64,000 nucleotides of DNA from Bacillota bacterium (lineage in GTDB: Bacteria > Bacillota > Clostridia > Oscillospirales > Acutalibacteraceae). The position numbers and the translations under genes are program-made. The DNA is taken from contig JAEWYE010000028.1 of assembly GCA_023458755.1 (NCBI GenBank), positions 8,945-72,944 on the forward strand. The letters are read 5' to 3'. Under the pieces are notes generated by a model. The model made no database searches and had not been told where the DNA came from. It saw nothing but the letters and a program-made list of their open reading frames with translations. Shown in pieces: positions 17,647 through 25,814 of the stretch (within the stretch, counting starts at the first letter, position 1; each line of letters begins with the position of its first letter).

Positions 17647-19721
17647 TATTGAAGAAGCTGCTCAATAATGTCGTCGCACTATTCGTCATCTTTGTTGTCG
17701 CACTTCTCATTGTGCCAATGCCGGCATTTATGTTGGATATGCTGATTATCATTAATATCACGCTTTCCCTAGTTGTCCTCCTTATGACCATGTATGTAAA
17801 GAACGCTTTGCAGTTTTCCATTTTTCCATCCTTGCTTTTGGTCACCACATTGTTTCGTCTTGCTTTGAATATAAGGTCCACCACGTTAATTTTAACCACA
17901 GGCGGTTCCGCTGGAGCCGTTATTCATACATTCGGTACTTTCGTATTAGGCAATAACATCGTCGTTGGCTTTATCGTATTCCTTATCATTGTTTTGGTGA
18001 ATTTTTTGGTCATTACAAAAGGTTCCGAACGTGTATCTGAGGTTTCTGCCAGATTTAAGCTGGACGCAATGCCCGGAAAACAAATGGCGATTGATGCCGA
18101 TATGAATTCCGGGATCATTTCGGAAGAGCAGGCCCGTGAGCGCAGAAGCGACATTCAGCGCGAAGCGGAATTTTACGGAGCTATGGACGGTGCCACCAAG
18201 TTTGTCAAGGGCGACGCCATCATGGCAATTATCATTACCTTTATCAATCTGATCGGCGGTTCTGTAATCGGCATGGTGCAGGGTGGCGGCTCGATTAACG
18301 ATGTACTGAACACTTACTCCATTGCAACCGTCGGTGAAGGCCTTGTGGCACAAATCCCGGCTTTGCTCATTTCAACTGCAACCGGTATGATTGTTACCCG
18401 CGCCGCGTCGGAATCCACACTCAGCAACGATATTACAAAACAGTTTTCCGCACAGCCGCTCGTGTTTACGATAACCGGAGTTGCGCTTCTGGCTTTATGC
18501 TTGGTTCCGGGCATGCCGCCCGTCCAAATTTTGATTGTATCCGCCGCATTGATCGGCTGCGGTTTATTTTTACAAAGAAAACGCAAGGAATTGCTTGCAC
18601 ATACCGCGCAGACGGAGGCAGCTGCGGCAGCGGCTGCGACCGCTGCCGAGCAGGTCGATGAAACCTCGTACTACAAGAATATCGATAATATCTATGACCT
18701 GCTTCAGCTTGATGCCATCGAAATGGAATTCGGCTACAGCCTGATACCGCTTGTCGATGAAAACAGCGGCAGCAGTTTTATTGACCGTTTGGTTACGTTC
18801 CGGCGGCAGTTTGCGATGGATATGGGTACGGTCATCCCGGCGGTACGCCTGCGCGACAACGGCATGCTGAGCCCAAACCAGTATGTGATTAAAATAAAAG
18901 GGGAAGAAGTCAGCCGCGGTGAAATCCTCATTGATTATTTTCTGGCGCTTGACCCGGGCAATTTGACGGGCAACATTGACGGCATTGACACGATTGAGCC
19001 GGCTTACGGTATCCCCAGTAAATGGATTACACCCGATAAAAAAGCTATGGCTGAAATTTACGGCTATACGGTTATTGACCCTCTTTCCGTTGTGATTACG
19101 CACTTGTCCGAAACCGTGAAAAAATATGCGTTTGAGCTGCTTTCCAGACAGGATGTCAATCAGCTTTTGGAAAATGTGAAGAAAACGGATTCTACGCTGG
19201 TCGATGATGTTGTACCGAATATGATAACCTACAGCGGTTTGCAGAAAATTCTGTGCAACCTTTTAAAAGAAGGTATTCCGATTCGAGACATGGAGACGAT
19301 TCTGGAAACTATTTCCGACTATTCGCCGAATGTCCGCGATGCCGAGGTACTTACCGAATATATCCGTCAGGCGTTGAAGCGCACCATAACACGCAAATGG
19401 TCCGATGGCGGTCAGATTCGGGTAATTACGCTGGACAGCGAAGTTGAACGCGTCATTGTCAATTCGATTAATAAGAATGAACATGGCACTTACTTGTCGC
19501 TCGATCCGCAGACAACGCAGAAAATCATTACGAAGCTCATGGACTGCATCACAAAAGTCAAAGATGCAATTACCACACCGATTATTTTAACTTCTCCGCT
19601 GGTGCGCATTTATTTCAGCAAAATGCTGCAGCAGTTTTATCCGAATGCGGTGGTGCTGTCTTTTAATGAGCTGGATGTCAACGTTCAGATTCAGGCAATT
19701 GCAAATGTAACATTAGAGTAG
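17643..19721 (+). CDS. flhA: Flagellar export protein FlhA
   Basis: FlhA forms the nonameric export-gate ring. At 692 aa it is standard length. The N-terminal membrane half has FIPEP-family motifs: NALQFSIFPSLLLVTTLFRL, the cytoplasmic loop RFKLDAMPGKQMAIDADMNS and GDAIMAIIITFINLIGG. The cytoplasmic half (residues about 330-692) ends in QIQAIANVTLE. GTG 17643 overlaps the flhB stop; TTG 17649 is the alternative and has better spacing from AGGAGG. flhF and flhG, which usually follow, are absent. Confidence 0.97.
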   Translation: MILKKLLNNVVALFVIFVVALLIVPMPAFMLDMLIIINITLSLVVLLMTMYVKNALQFSIFPSLLLVTTLFRLALNIRSTTLILTTGGSAGAVIHTFGTFVLGNNIVVGFIVFLIIVLVNFLVITKGSERVSEVSARFKLDAMPGKQMAIDADMNSGIISEEQARERRSDIQREAEFYGAMDGATKFVKGDAIMAIIITFINLIGGSVIGMVQGGGSINDVLNTYSIATVGEGLVAQIPALLISTATGMIVTRAASESTLSNDITKQFSAQPLVFTITGVALLALCLVPGMPPVQILIVSAALIGCGLFLQRKRKELLAHTAQTEAAAAAAATAAEQVDETSYYKNIDNIYDLLQLDAIEMEFGYSLIPLVDENSGSSFIDRLVTFRRQFAMDMGTVIPAVRLRDNGMLSPNQYVIKIKGEEVSRGEILIDYFLALDPGNLTGNIDGIDTIEPAYGIPSKWITPDKKAMAEIYGYTVIDPLSVVITHLSETVKKYAFELLSRQDVNQLLENVKKTDSTLVDDVVPNMITYSGLQKILCNLLKEGIPIRDMETILETISDYSPNVRDAEVLTEYIRQALKRTITRKWSDGGQIRVITLDSEVERVIVNSINKNEHGTYLSLDPQTTQKIITKLMDCITKVKDAITTPIILTSPLVRIYFSKMLQQFYPNAVVLSFNELDVNVQIQAIANVTLE

Positions 19722-19773
19722 TTTATTTTGTTATTGCTATCCTGAAAACAGTAGGAAGGAAGTGGACGACTGT

Positions 19774-20553
19774 ATGAAGGATGTAAATGTAAAGTTCGAT
19801 CAAATACCGTTGCAGGACTTATGGCTGCAATACGGACAAACCAAGGACATCAATATTCGCAATACCATTATTGTTCGTTACAGCTACATTGTAAAATGTA
19901 TTGCCCTAAAGACAGTCGGACGTTATCAATACTTTAACTCCATGGATGACATTATTAACGAGGGACTTATTGCTCTGCTGGATGCCGTTGAAAAATTCGA
20001 TGCGGCCAAGCAGGTGAAATTTGAAACCTTTGCATCCATTAAAATCCGGGGTGCCATGATTGATTACATACGAAAACAGGATTGTTTTCCGCGGCGGCTC
20101 AAACATATGGCAAAAGCAATTAATGAGGCCGATGATGTCCTCAGTCATCAGCTCGGCAGAATTCCCACCAATCAGGAACTTGCGGATTATCTGCATGTCA
20201 GCCTGCAGGAGTATGAAAAAATGCAGGCGGAAACCTGTTCGATGAATATGCTTTCGTTTGAAGAAATGATTTACGAAAAGGGCATTGAAAATATTCAGAT
20301 CAATACTAATAACGATTCGATTCATGGACCGGAGCAGGTAATTGCCGAACAGGAACTTCAGGAAGTTCTGACCTATAATATTGAGCAATTGAACGAAAAA
20401 GAAAAAATGGTGATTGCGTTATATTATAAAGAACAATTGAAGATAAAGGAAATTTCGAGTATAATGGGTATAAGCGATTCCAGAGTGTCACAGATTCATT
20501 CCGGCGCGCTTCAAAAAATGAAAACACATCTAAAAGAATATTTAAATCAATAG
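19774..20553 (+). CDS. fliA: Flagellar sigma factor FliA/SigD (sigma-28)
   Basis: Sigma-70 family factor that transcribes late flagellar and chemotaxis genes. Region 2 is seen in QYFNSMDDIINEGLIALLDA and FETFASIKIRGAMIDYIRKQ, region 3 in RRLKHMAKAINEADDVLSHQ, region 4 in YNIEQLNEKEKMVIALYYKE with the HTH IKEISSIMGISDSRVSQIHS. ATG 19774 is supported by GGAAGTGG 8 bases upstream; GTG 19762 sits inside the ribosome site. Candidate target promoters are found before fliD and cheA in this window. No flgM-like anti-sigma gene is visible. Confidence 0.95.
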   Translation: MKDVNVKFDQIPLQDLWLQYGQTKDINIRNTIIVRYSYIVKCIALKTVGRYQYFNSMDDIINEGLIALLDAVEKFDAAKQVKFETFASIKIRGAMIDYIRKQDCFPRRLKHMAKAINEADDVLSHQLGRIPTNQELADYLHVSLQEYEKMQAETCSMNMLSFEEMIYEKGIENIQINTNNDSIHGPEQVIAEQELQEVLTYNIEQLNEKEKMVIALYYKEQLKIKEISSIMGISDSRVSQIHSGALQKMKTHLKEYLNQ

Positions 20554-20569
20554 ATTCGGGGGCATTCGT

Positions 20570-21304
20570 ATGGTCAGAGGCTTTTACACATTGGGTTCCG
20601 GCATGCTCACGCAAAACAGGACATTAGGCGCAATCAGCAACAACATTGCCAATATTGATACAACCGGTTATAAAAAAAGTACCGTTACCACATCTACCTT
20701 TGGTCAGATGGTGGTCAACCGTGTAGATGCGCAAAAAACCGCGCTCGGTAACGCCGTTATGTGCAATATTGTAAACACCAACGAAACGATTCATTCGGAG
20801 GGCACTCTAACACCGACAGACCGAGCCTTGGATTTTGCACTTTCCGGCCCGGGATTTTTTGCGGTGCAGAGCGACAACGGTGTTGTGTATACGCGCAACG
20901 GAAGCTTTAATCTGGATGATCAGGGCTATTTATGCGTGAAAGACGTAGGCCGTGTGTTAGGGCAGAATGGCCCGATTTATCTGGGAACAGACAACATTAC
21001 GGGTGACGGGCAGGGAAACATTATGGTAGGCGGCAATACGGTGGCGAAACTTGCCGTTTATGATTTCGCGGATTATGGAAATTTGAGCAAAGTGGGAGAG
21101 GGCACCTACAGCGGTACAAACGCGGTTCTGTCGGCCACCCCCCAGATCAAGTGGAAAACGCTTGAAGGCTCGAATGTAGATGCGGCCCAGGAAATGACAA
21201 ACGCCATTGCCGCCCAGCGCAATTTGCAAAATTGCTCAGAGGCACTTAAGATGTATGATGCCGTACTTGCAAAAGCGGTTACCGATATCGGCAAAGTTGT
21301 GTAA
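20570..21304 (+). CDS. flgF: Flagellar rod protein, FlgF/FlhO-type
   Basis: Rod/hook-family protein of 244 aa. The N-terminal D0 motif is LGAISNNIANIDTTGYKKST, the middle has RALDFALSGPGFFAVQSDNG, and the C-terminal helix is EMTNAIAAQRNLQNCSEALK. It is one of a pair with the next gene, as Bacillus flhO/flhP and other flgF/flgG pairs. Assignment to FlgF rather than FlgG is by order only. ATG start with GGGGG upstream. Confidence 0.85.
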   Translation: MVRGFYTLGSGMLTQNRTLGAISNNIANIDTTGYKKSTVTTSTFGQMVVNRVDAQKTALGNAVMCNIVNTNETIHSEGTLTPTDRALDFALSGPGFFAVQSDNGVVYTRNGSFNLDDQGYLCVKDVGRVLGQNGPIYLGTDNITGDGQGNIMVGGNTVAKLAVYDFADYGNLSKVGEGTYSGTNAVLSATPQIKWKTLEGSNVDAAQEMTNAIAAQRNLQNCSEALKMYDAVLAKAVTDIGKVV

Positions 21305-21328
21305 TAGATAGGAAAAGGGGATTTGGGT

Positions 21329-22027
21329 ATGATTAGTTCTTTTTATACCGCTTCAAGCGGCGCTATTTGGCTTCAAAAGAAACTGGATGTTACCGCAAAT
21401 AATGTCGCAAATGTTTCTACCACCGGCTACAAGTCGGGCAACGCATCATTTTCCGATTTGGTTTATACAAATGTTTACCCGCAGGGTGTCAATGATAAGC
21501 TGAAAATAGGGAACGGCGTAAAGCTCGAAAAAACCGATACTGCTTTTACCGATGGCCCTATCAATCAAACCGATCGTCCGTTGGATTTTGCTTTGCGGTC
21601 AGATGGCTTTTTTGCGGTACAAACAGCGGGAGGCATCCGGTATACGCGGGATGGCAGCTTTATGCTATCGGCGGAAAACGGCACATCCTATCTGACAAAC
21701 GCAAACGGTGATTATGTCCTTAATTCACAGGGACAGCGTATTGCTGTTTCGGATGGCCAGCAGAACCTGGATATCGGCGTATTTAATTTTCCGAATAAAG
21801 ACGGTCTTGTAAAAGAGGGCAGCAATTATTTTTCCGTCACGCCGAATGCGGGTGCGGTAAGTTTGGTAACCAATCCTAATCTTAAGCAGGGCGCGCTGGA
21901 GAGTTCCGCCGTGAATCTTGCGGATGAAATGACGAATATCATTACTTCCCAAAGATCCTTCCAATTTAACACGAAGGTTGTACAGATATCCGATGAAATT
22001 ATGCAAACAATTAATTCACTTCGGTAA
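21329..22027 (+). CDS. flgG: Flagellar distal rod protein FlgG
   Basis: Distal-rod protein, 232 aa. D0 motif LDVTANNVANVSTTGYKSGN, middle RPLDFALRSDGFFAVQTAGG and C-terminal helix GALESSAVNLADEMTNIITS with FQFNTKVVQISDEIMQTINS. The start is ATG 21329, 8 bases after AGGGG; the TTG six bases earlier is too close to that site. It follows the FlgF-like gene by 24 bases, so the two are probably translated from the same message. Confidence 0.88.
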   Translation: MISSFYTASSGAIWLQKKLDVTANNVANVSTTGYKSGNASFSDLVYTNVYPQGVNDKLKIGNGVKLEKTDTAFTDGPINQTDRPLDFALRSDGFFAVQTAGGIRYTRDGSFMLSAENGTSYLTNANGDYVLNSQGQRIAVSDGQQNLDIGVFNFPNKDGLVKEGSNYFSVTPNAGAVSLVTNPNLKQGALESSAVNLADEMTNIITSQRSFQFNTKVVQISDEIMQTINSLR

Positions 22028-22061
22028 TGATAGCTTTTAACGACATTTTGGGGGTATACAC

Positions 22062-23591
22062 ATGGATAGTGAAACACAGAACGCACTATTTGAGGAGCTA
22101 GGACTCGATCAGGAAGAAGAGTCGGAAACAGAAGAAGAAGGCAGCGCCGAGGACGGACAGGCAGCGAAAGAAGACGAGCAGCCCCCCACCGCTGAATTGA
22201 ACGTAGCCCGAGATAATATGACGGCTTATCTGAAAGTAAAGCCTGCTTTTAACGGTCAGGTCGTTTCACCTGATTTTATTCAGGAATTTTTGGTTAAGAA
22301 CGGCATAGTTTACGGAATCTGTACGGATGCTATTAAGGATTTTTGTGAGAACAAGAAGTATTATTTGGAATTAGTGTGTGCACAGGGGCTTCCCCCGGTA
22401 GATGAAGAAAACGGTACGCTGGAATATTATGTTCGAAAAGATCACGCCATTAAGCCCAAAGAAAAGGAGGACGGAACGGTTGATTTCCGTGAGTTGGGTC
22501 TTGTGCAAAATGTTGAAAAGGGTGCTGTCCTTTGCAGAATTATCCCGCCTGAACCCGGACGTGACGGTATTGATATTTATGATCATGTAGTTCGCCACAC
22601 GGAAGGTCAGCTTCCTGCTTTACCCGCTGGAATAAATACGGAAATATCGGAGGACAAGCTTTCCTTGCTCTCATCAGTTAACGGTTGCGCCGTGTGTAAA
22701 AATAACATCATCAATGTTGAGGATATGTTTGTATTACGCGGAAATGTTGACAATACCTCCGGAAATATTAATTTTAAGGGGTCTGTTGTTATTCAGGGAG
22801 ATGTTTGCGAAGGCTTTTCAGTGAAAGCAGGTGAAGATATTTCCATTCGCGGAATGTGTGAGGGTGCGTATGTAGAAGCTGGCGGCAATATTTCAATTTC
22901 CAACGGCATGAATGGTATGGGCAAAGGAGTTTTGAATGCCGGAGGAGATGTAGTTGCCAAATACTTTGAAAATGTTACCATCCAAAGCAAAGGTAATATT
23001 TATGCCGATGTAATTATGAACTGCCGTATCACAACCGAAGATTCGGTTATTCTCAGAGGCAAACAGGCATTGCTGATTGGGGGCCATTGTCAGGTTGGTA
23101 AAAAAATTCAGGCCGGTACAATCGGAAGTTCCAACCATGTCCGTACAGAAATTGCAATCGTCTCCGATCAATTAAACATGGCTTTGTATGGCAGCGGCGA
23201 TAATCTTGAAGAACTCCAGCGAAAGCTTTCCATTGCAACAAGAGGTTCGGAGAAACTGCAAAAGCAAATTGCGGAACTGTCTAGCAACGCTTCCAATCAG
23301 GAAAAAACACCGCAGGAGCGTGTTGCGCTAAAAACAGCAATTGCAAAAAAAGCTCAGTTTGCAACCTTAATCGAAATGTTGGAAAACAGTATAAAAGAAT
23401 TAACCAAAGCAAAGGAATCTTTTGCTGATTTTAAAATTATCGGTTTAAAAATTATTTATCCGGGGACCAGAATCAATATCGCAAATTATTATTTTAATAT
23501 TGAGAATGAGTATAATAACACGAAATTTTATGCGGATACAGAACATATTGTTTTTGCACCGGTTTTACCATCTGATACGGACGAAACTTAA
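22062..23591 (+). CDS. fapA: FapA family flagellar assembly protein (DUF342)
   Basis: 509 aa, DUF342/FapA family. The N terminus is very acidic (DQEEESETEEEGSAEDGQAA). It is followed by the FapA domain (VLCRIIPPEPGRDGIDIYDH; SVNGCAVCKNNIINVEDMF), then a right-handed parallel-beta section of short Gly/Val repeats (GSVVIQGDVCEGFSVKAGED), and a coiled coil from about residue 370 (LEELQRKLSIATRGSEKLQK). Homologues lie in flagellar clusters and affect polar localisation in Vibrio. The role here is unproven. Confidence 0.88.
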   Translation: MDSETQNALFEELGLDQEEESETEEEGSAEDGQAAKEDEQPPTAELNVARDNMTAYLKVKPAFNGQVVSPDFIQEFLVKNGIVYGICTDAIKDFCENKKYYLELVCAQGLPPVDEENGTLEYYVRKDHAIKPKEKEDGTVDFRELGLVQNVEKGAVLCRIIPPEPGRDGIDIYDHVVRHTEGQLPALPAGINTEISEDKLSLLSSVNGCAVCKNNIINVEDMFVLRGNVDNTSGNINFKGSVVIQGDVCEGFSVKAGEDISIRGMCEGAYVEAGGNISISNGMNGMGKGVLNAGGDVVAKYFENVTIQSKGNIYADVIMNCRITTEDSVILRGKQALLIGGHCQVGKKIQAGTIGSSNHVRTEIAIVSDQLNMALYGSGDNLEELQRKLSIATRGSEKLQKQIAELSSNASNQEKTPQERVALKTAIAKKAQFATLIEMLENSIKELTKAKESFADFKIIGLKIIYPGTRINIANYYFNIENEYNNTKFYADTEHIVFAPVLPSDTDET

Positions 23592-23651
23592 AATCCGGCT
23601 GCATCGTGTCAGCCAAAACTTACAGGCAGCTGCGAAAGGATGGTCATAACA

Positions 23652-24275
23652 ATGTCAATTCAAAATTTGGAACAGCTAAATGAAATGCATATTGATGTAT
23701 TACGAGAAATCGGTAATATCGGTGCCGGCAATGCCGCTACATCACTTTCTCAGATGCTGGATAAAGAAGTGGATATGACGACACCGGTGGTTCGTATATT
23801 AGATATCAACGATGCAGCAACCGCGTTAGGCGGGCCGGAAAACCCGGTTGTCGCGATTCTGGCGAAGCTGCATGGCGATATTGAAGGCATTATGATGTTC
23901 ATTGTTGAACAAAATTTTACACAGATGGTATTGGAAACGCTGCTGGGCGAGAATGACGCACATTGTGAATGTCTGACGGATTTGGAGCGCTCCGCAATCG
24001 CGGAACTTGGCAATATTATGATGTCCGCTTATGCCAATTCCATCGGAACAATGGCGCAGCTAAACATTGCCATATCGGTTCCTGCGGTTACCGTAGACAT
24101 GGTAGGCGCCTTGCTGTGCGTTCCTGCTATTGAAATGGGCTCGGTTTCCGATAAGATTATTTTCATTCAAGATGATTTTTTAAGCACGAACCGTACGATT
24201 TCCGCGAATATGATGTTAATCCCGGATATTGAATCCTTGAATAGATTAATGACAAGCTTGGGTATTGAATTATGA
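23652..24275 (+). CDS. cheC: CheY-P phosphatase CheC
   Basis: CheC dephosphorylates CheY-P and is stimulated by CheD. It is 207 aa with two Glu-x-x-Asn active sites: LREIGNIGAGNAATSLSQML and IAELGNIMMSAYANSIGTMA. Both are complete. ATG 23652 is chosen because GGATGG lies 8 bases before it; the upstream ATG 23640 falls inside that site. The stop overlaps cheD (ATGA). With FliY this gives the organism at least two CheY-P phosphatases. Confidence 0.94.
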   Translation: MSIQNLEQLNEMHIDVLREIGNIGAGNAATSLSQMLDKEVDMTTPVVRILDINDAATALGGPENPVVAILAKLHGDIEGIMMFIVEQNFTQMVLETLLGENDAHCECLTDLERSAIAELGNIMMSAYANSIGTMAQLNIAISVPAVTVDMVGALLCVPAIEMGSVSDKIIFIQDDFLSTNRTISANMMLIPDIESLNRLMTSLGIEL

Positions 24276-24757
24276 GTGAAATAATAACCATTGGCATTTC
24301 CGATATGCGGGTTTCGAAAGTTCCGGATGCGTTTGTAACATTCGCTCTGGGCTCCTGCATCGGAATTTGCCTTTATGAAACAACGCTGAAAGTAGGCGGA
24401 CTGGGTCATATCATGCTGCCCAATTATCCCGTCATCAATCCGAATGAAAATAAACATCGCTATGCGGACACCTGTATTCCGCTTATGGTTCAGGAAATGG
24501 AGAAATTGGGCTGCAACCGGCGCAGGATCGTAGCCAAGATTGCCGGCGGCGCCAAAATGTTTGATGTTGCCGGAGATTCCAATTTCGGCAATATAGGCCA
24601 GCGTAATATCATTGCGGTGAAAAGTACGTTAGGCGGCCTGCAAATTCCTATCCTCGCGGAAGATACCGGATTAAATTACGGCAGAACCGTATATTTCTAT
24701 ACGGAAGACGGTAGAATGCTTGTAAAATCGTTTGCACAGGGGAATAAGACATTTTAA
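24272..24757 (+). CDS. cheD: Chemoreceptor glutamine deamidase CheD
   Basis: CheD deamidates receptor glutamines and binds CheC. The 161 aa protein has the catalytic Cys29 in FALGSCIGICLYE and His46 in GGLGHIMLPN, plus KIAGGAKMFDVAGDSNFGNI and GLNYGRTVYFYTEDGRMLV. Translation is coupled to cheC by a 4-base overlap. It is the last gene of the long plus-strand fla/che run and is followed by a strong terminator. Confidence 0.95.
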   Translation: MSEIITIGISDMRVSKVPDAFVTFALGSCIGICLYETTLKVGGLGHIMLPNYPVINPNENKHRYADTCIPLMVQEMEKLGCNRRRIVAKIAGGAKMFDVAGDSNFGNIGQRNIIAVKSTLGGLQIPILAEDTGLNYGRTVYFYTEDGRMLVKSFAQGNKTF

Positions 24758-24792
24758 AATGCACATAAGACAGGACGGGAGAATAAGGGCAT

Positions 24793-24848
24793 AAAAAGGC
24801 TTTCTTTCAGACTATGGCGGTTTGTCATAGTGGAAAGAAAGCCCTTTT
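24793..24848. terminator. Bidirectional terminator cheD / fliT-like gene
   Basis: A long hairpin: AAAAAGGCTTTCTTTC-ag-ACTATG pairs with CATAGT-g-GAAAGAAAGCCCTTTT. It lies between convergent genes, with A/T tracts on both sides, so it can serve both strands. Confidence 0.85.
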
Positions 24849-24890
24849 GTTTATTATGAAAATTATCTTTGATTCTTTCCTGTAAGATGA

Positions 24891-25331
24891 TCAGCGAATA
24901 TCATACATGGAAGTGTTTCCGTGCCTCTTTCTCTGCTGGTTAATCACGGTTTTCATTTCCTCGTATTGTTTCCGCATAAATTGTGAGGAGTTTTTATCCA
25001 GTAAAATGGCCTGCTGCAAATAATCGTTGTACATTTGAGCAGCCTGTAAAATCGGCAGTTCATCATCGCTGCAGGCTGTTTTTTCAGCCTTTCCGTCCAA
25101 AACCTGCTTTATGTGCCTTTTTTCTTCCGGCGGCAGTTCGTCTGTCATTTTCATGAGCAAGGCGTTGCACATATCAATTCGATCCATAAAGTTCTTACGC
25201 TTTTGAAGCAAATCGTTCAGTTCAATTTCCGGCTGACTGCATTTCACTTCAATTTCCTTTGATAGGTTTAAGATGTTTGTCATTAAAATTAGCTTTTGCT
25301 GTACACACAGGGCAATTTGTTCGTTCGTCAT
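24891..25331 (-). CDS. Probable FliT/FlgN-like flagellar chaperone
   Basis: 146 aa, predicted to be nearly all alpha-helical with no membrane segment or signal. It opens MTNEQIALCVQQKLILMTNI and contains LQKRKNFMDRIDMCNALLMK, which resembles FliT/FlgN-type helical-hairpin chaperones. It is the last gene after fliD and fliS, the usual fliT place. Sequence similarity is too weak to be sure. A compact hairpin separates it from fliS and may lower its expression. Confidence 0.6.
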   Translation of the reverse strand: MTNEQIALCVQQKLILMTNILNLSKEIEVKCSQPEIELNDLLQKRKNFMDRIDMCNALLMKMTDELPPEEKRHIKQVLDGKAEKTACSDDELPILQAAQMYNDYLQQAILLDKNSSQFMRKQYEEMKTVINQQRKRHGNTSMYDIR

Positions 25332-25351
25332 AGCAGCCTCAATTCAAAATA

Positions 25352-25372
25352 GGAGCATCCGAAGGATGCTCC
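25352..25372 (-). terminator. Perfect stem-loop between fliS and fliT-like gene
   Basis: GGAGCATCC and GGATGCTCC are exact 9-bp arms with a 3-base loop. Read on the minus strand it is followed by TATTTTG, a poor U tract. It looks like an attenuating or partial terminator inside the fliD operon. Confidence 0.55.
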
Positions 25373-25382
25373 CGTTTCCGTT

Positions 25383-25763
25383 TTATTTTTTATTCATATG
25401 ACAAAGTTTTTCAGCCTCTACCCAGGTTTCACGCAGATTCTCTACTAACGGAATAAGCGGGTCCAGTACAGTGTAATCGCGTTTTACCTGAGCACGGATA
25501 AGCTCGGAATTCAGGAAGAAATAAATCTTGTACAAATCAGCGGAAATCGAGTATTGGCGGTCTAAAATAGAAGAAAGATAATTGAATATATTTTTACTTT
25601 TATCGCAATACTCCTCCGCCCGTGGATAATCTTCCTGTTTCAGTAATATGGAAGCGTAGTTGATATTTTTTAACGCTTCGTCGTACAATTTAATTAATAA
25701 TTCACCCTTGGACATGGTGTTGATTGCTTGTTCTTGATATTGCATAATCGGGTTATTTGGCAT
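25383..25763 (-). CDS. fliS: Flagellin export chaperone FliS
   Basis: FliS binds the flagellin C terminus and prevents early polymerisation. The 126 aa four-helix protein starts MPNNPIMQYQEQAINTMSKG and has ELLIKLYDEALKNINYA, the FliS signature. The ATG at 25763 has CGGAGG upstream on the minus strand; upstream in-frame codons lack conservation. It is 51 bases after fliD and belongs to the same sigma-28 operon. Flagellin itself is not in the window. Confidence 0.95.
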   Translation of the reverse strand: MPNNPIMQYQEQAINTMSKGELLIKLYDEALKNINYASILLKQEDYPRAEEYCDKSKNIFNYLSSILDRQYSISADLYKIYFFLNSELIRAQVKRDYTVLDPLIPLVENLRETWVEAEKLCHMNKK

Positions 25764-25814
25764 TGTGGTAAGCCTCCGTTTTATAGTCACAAAGGACCGG
25801 ATAGAGAAAAATTA

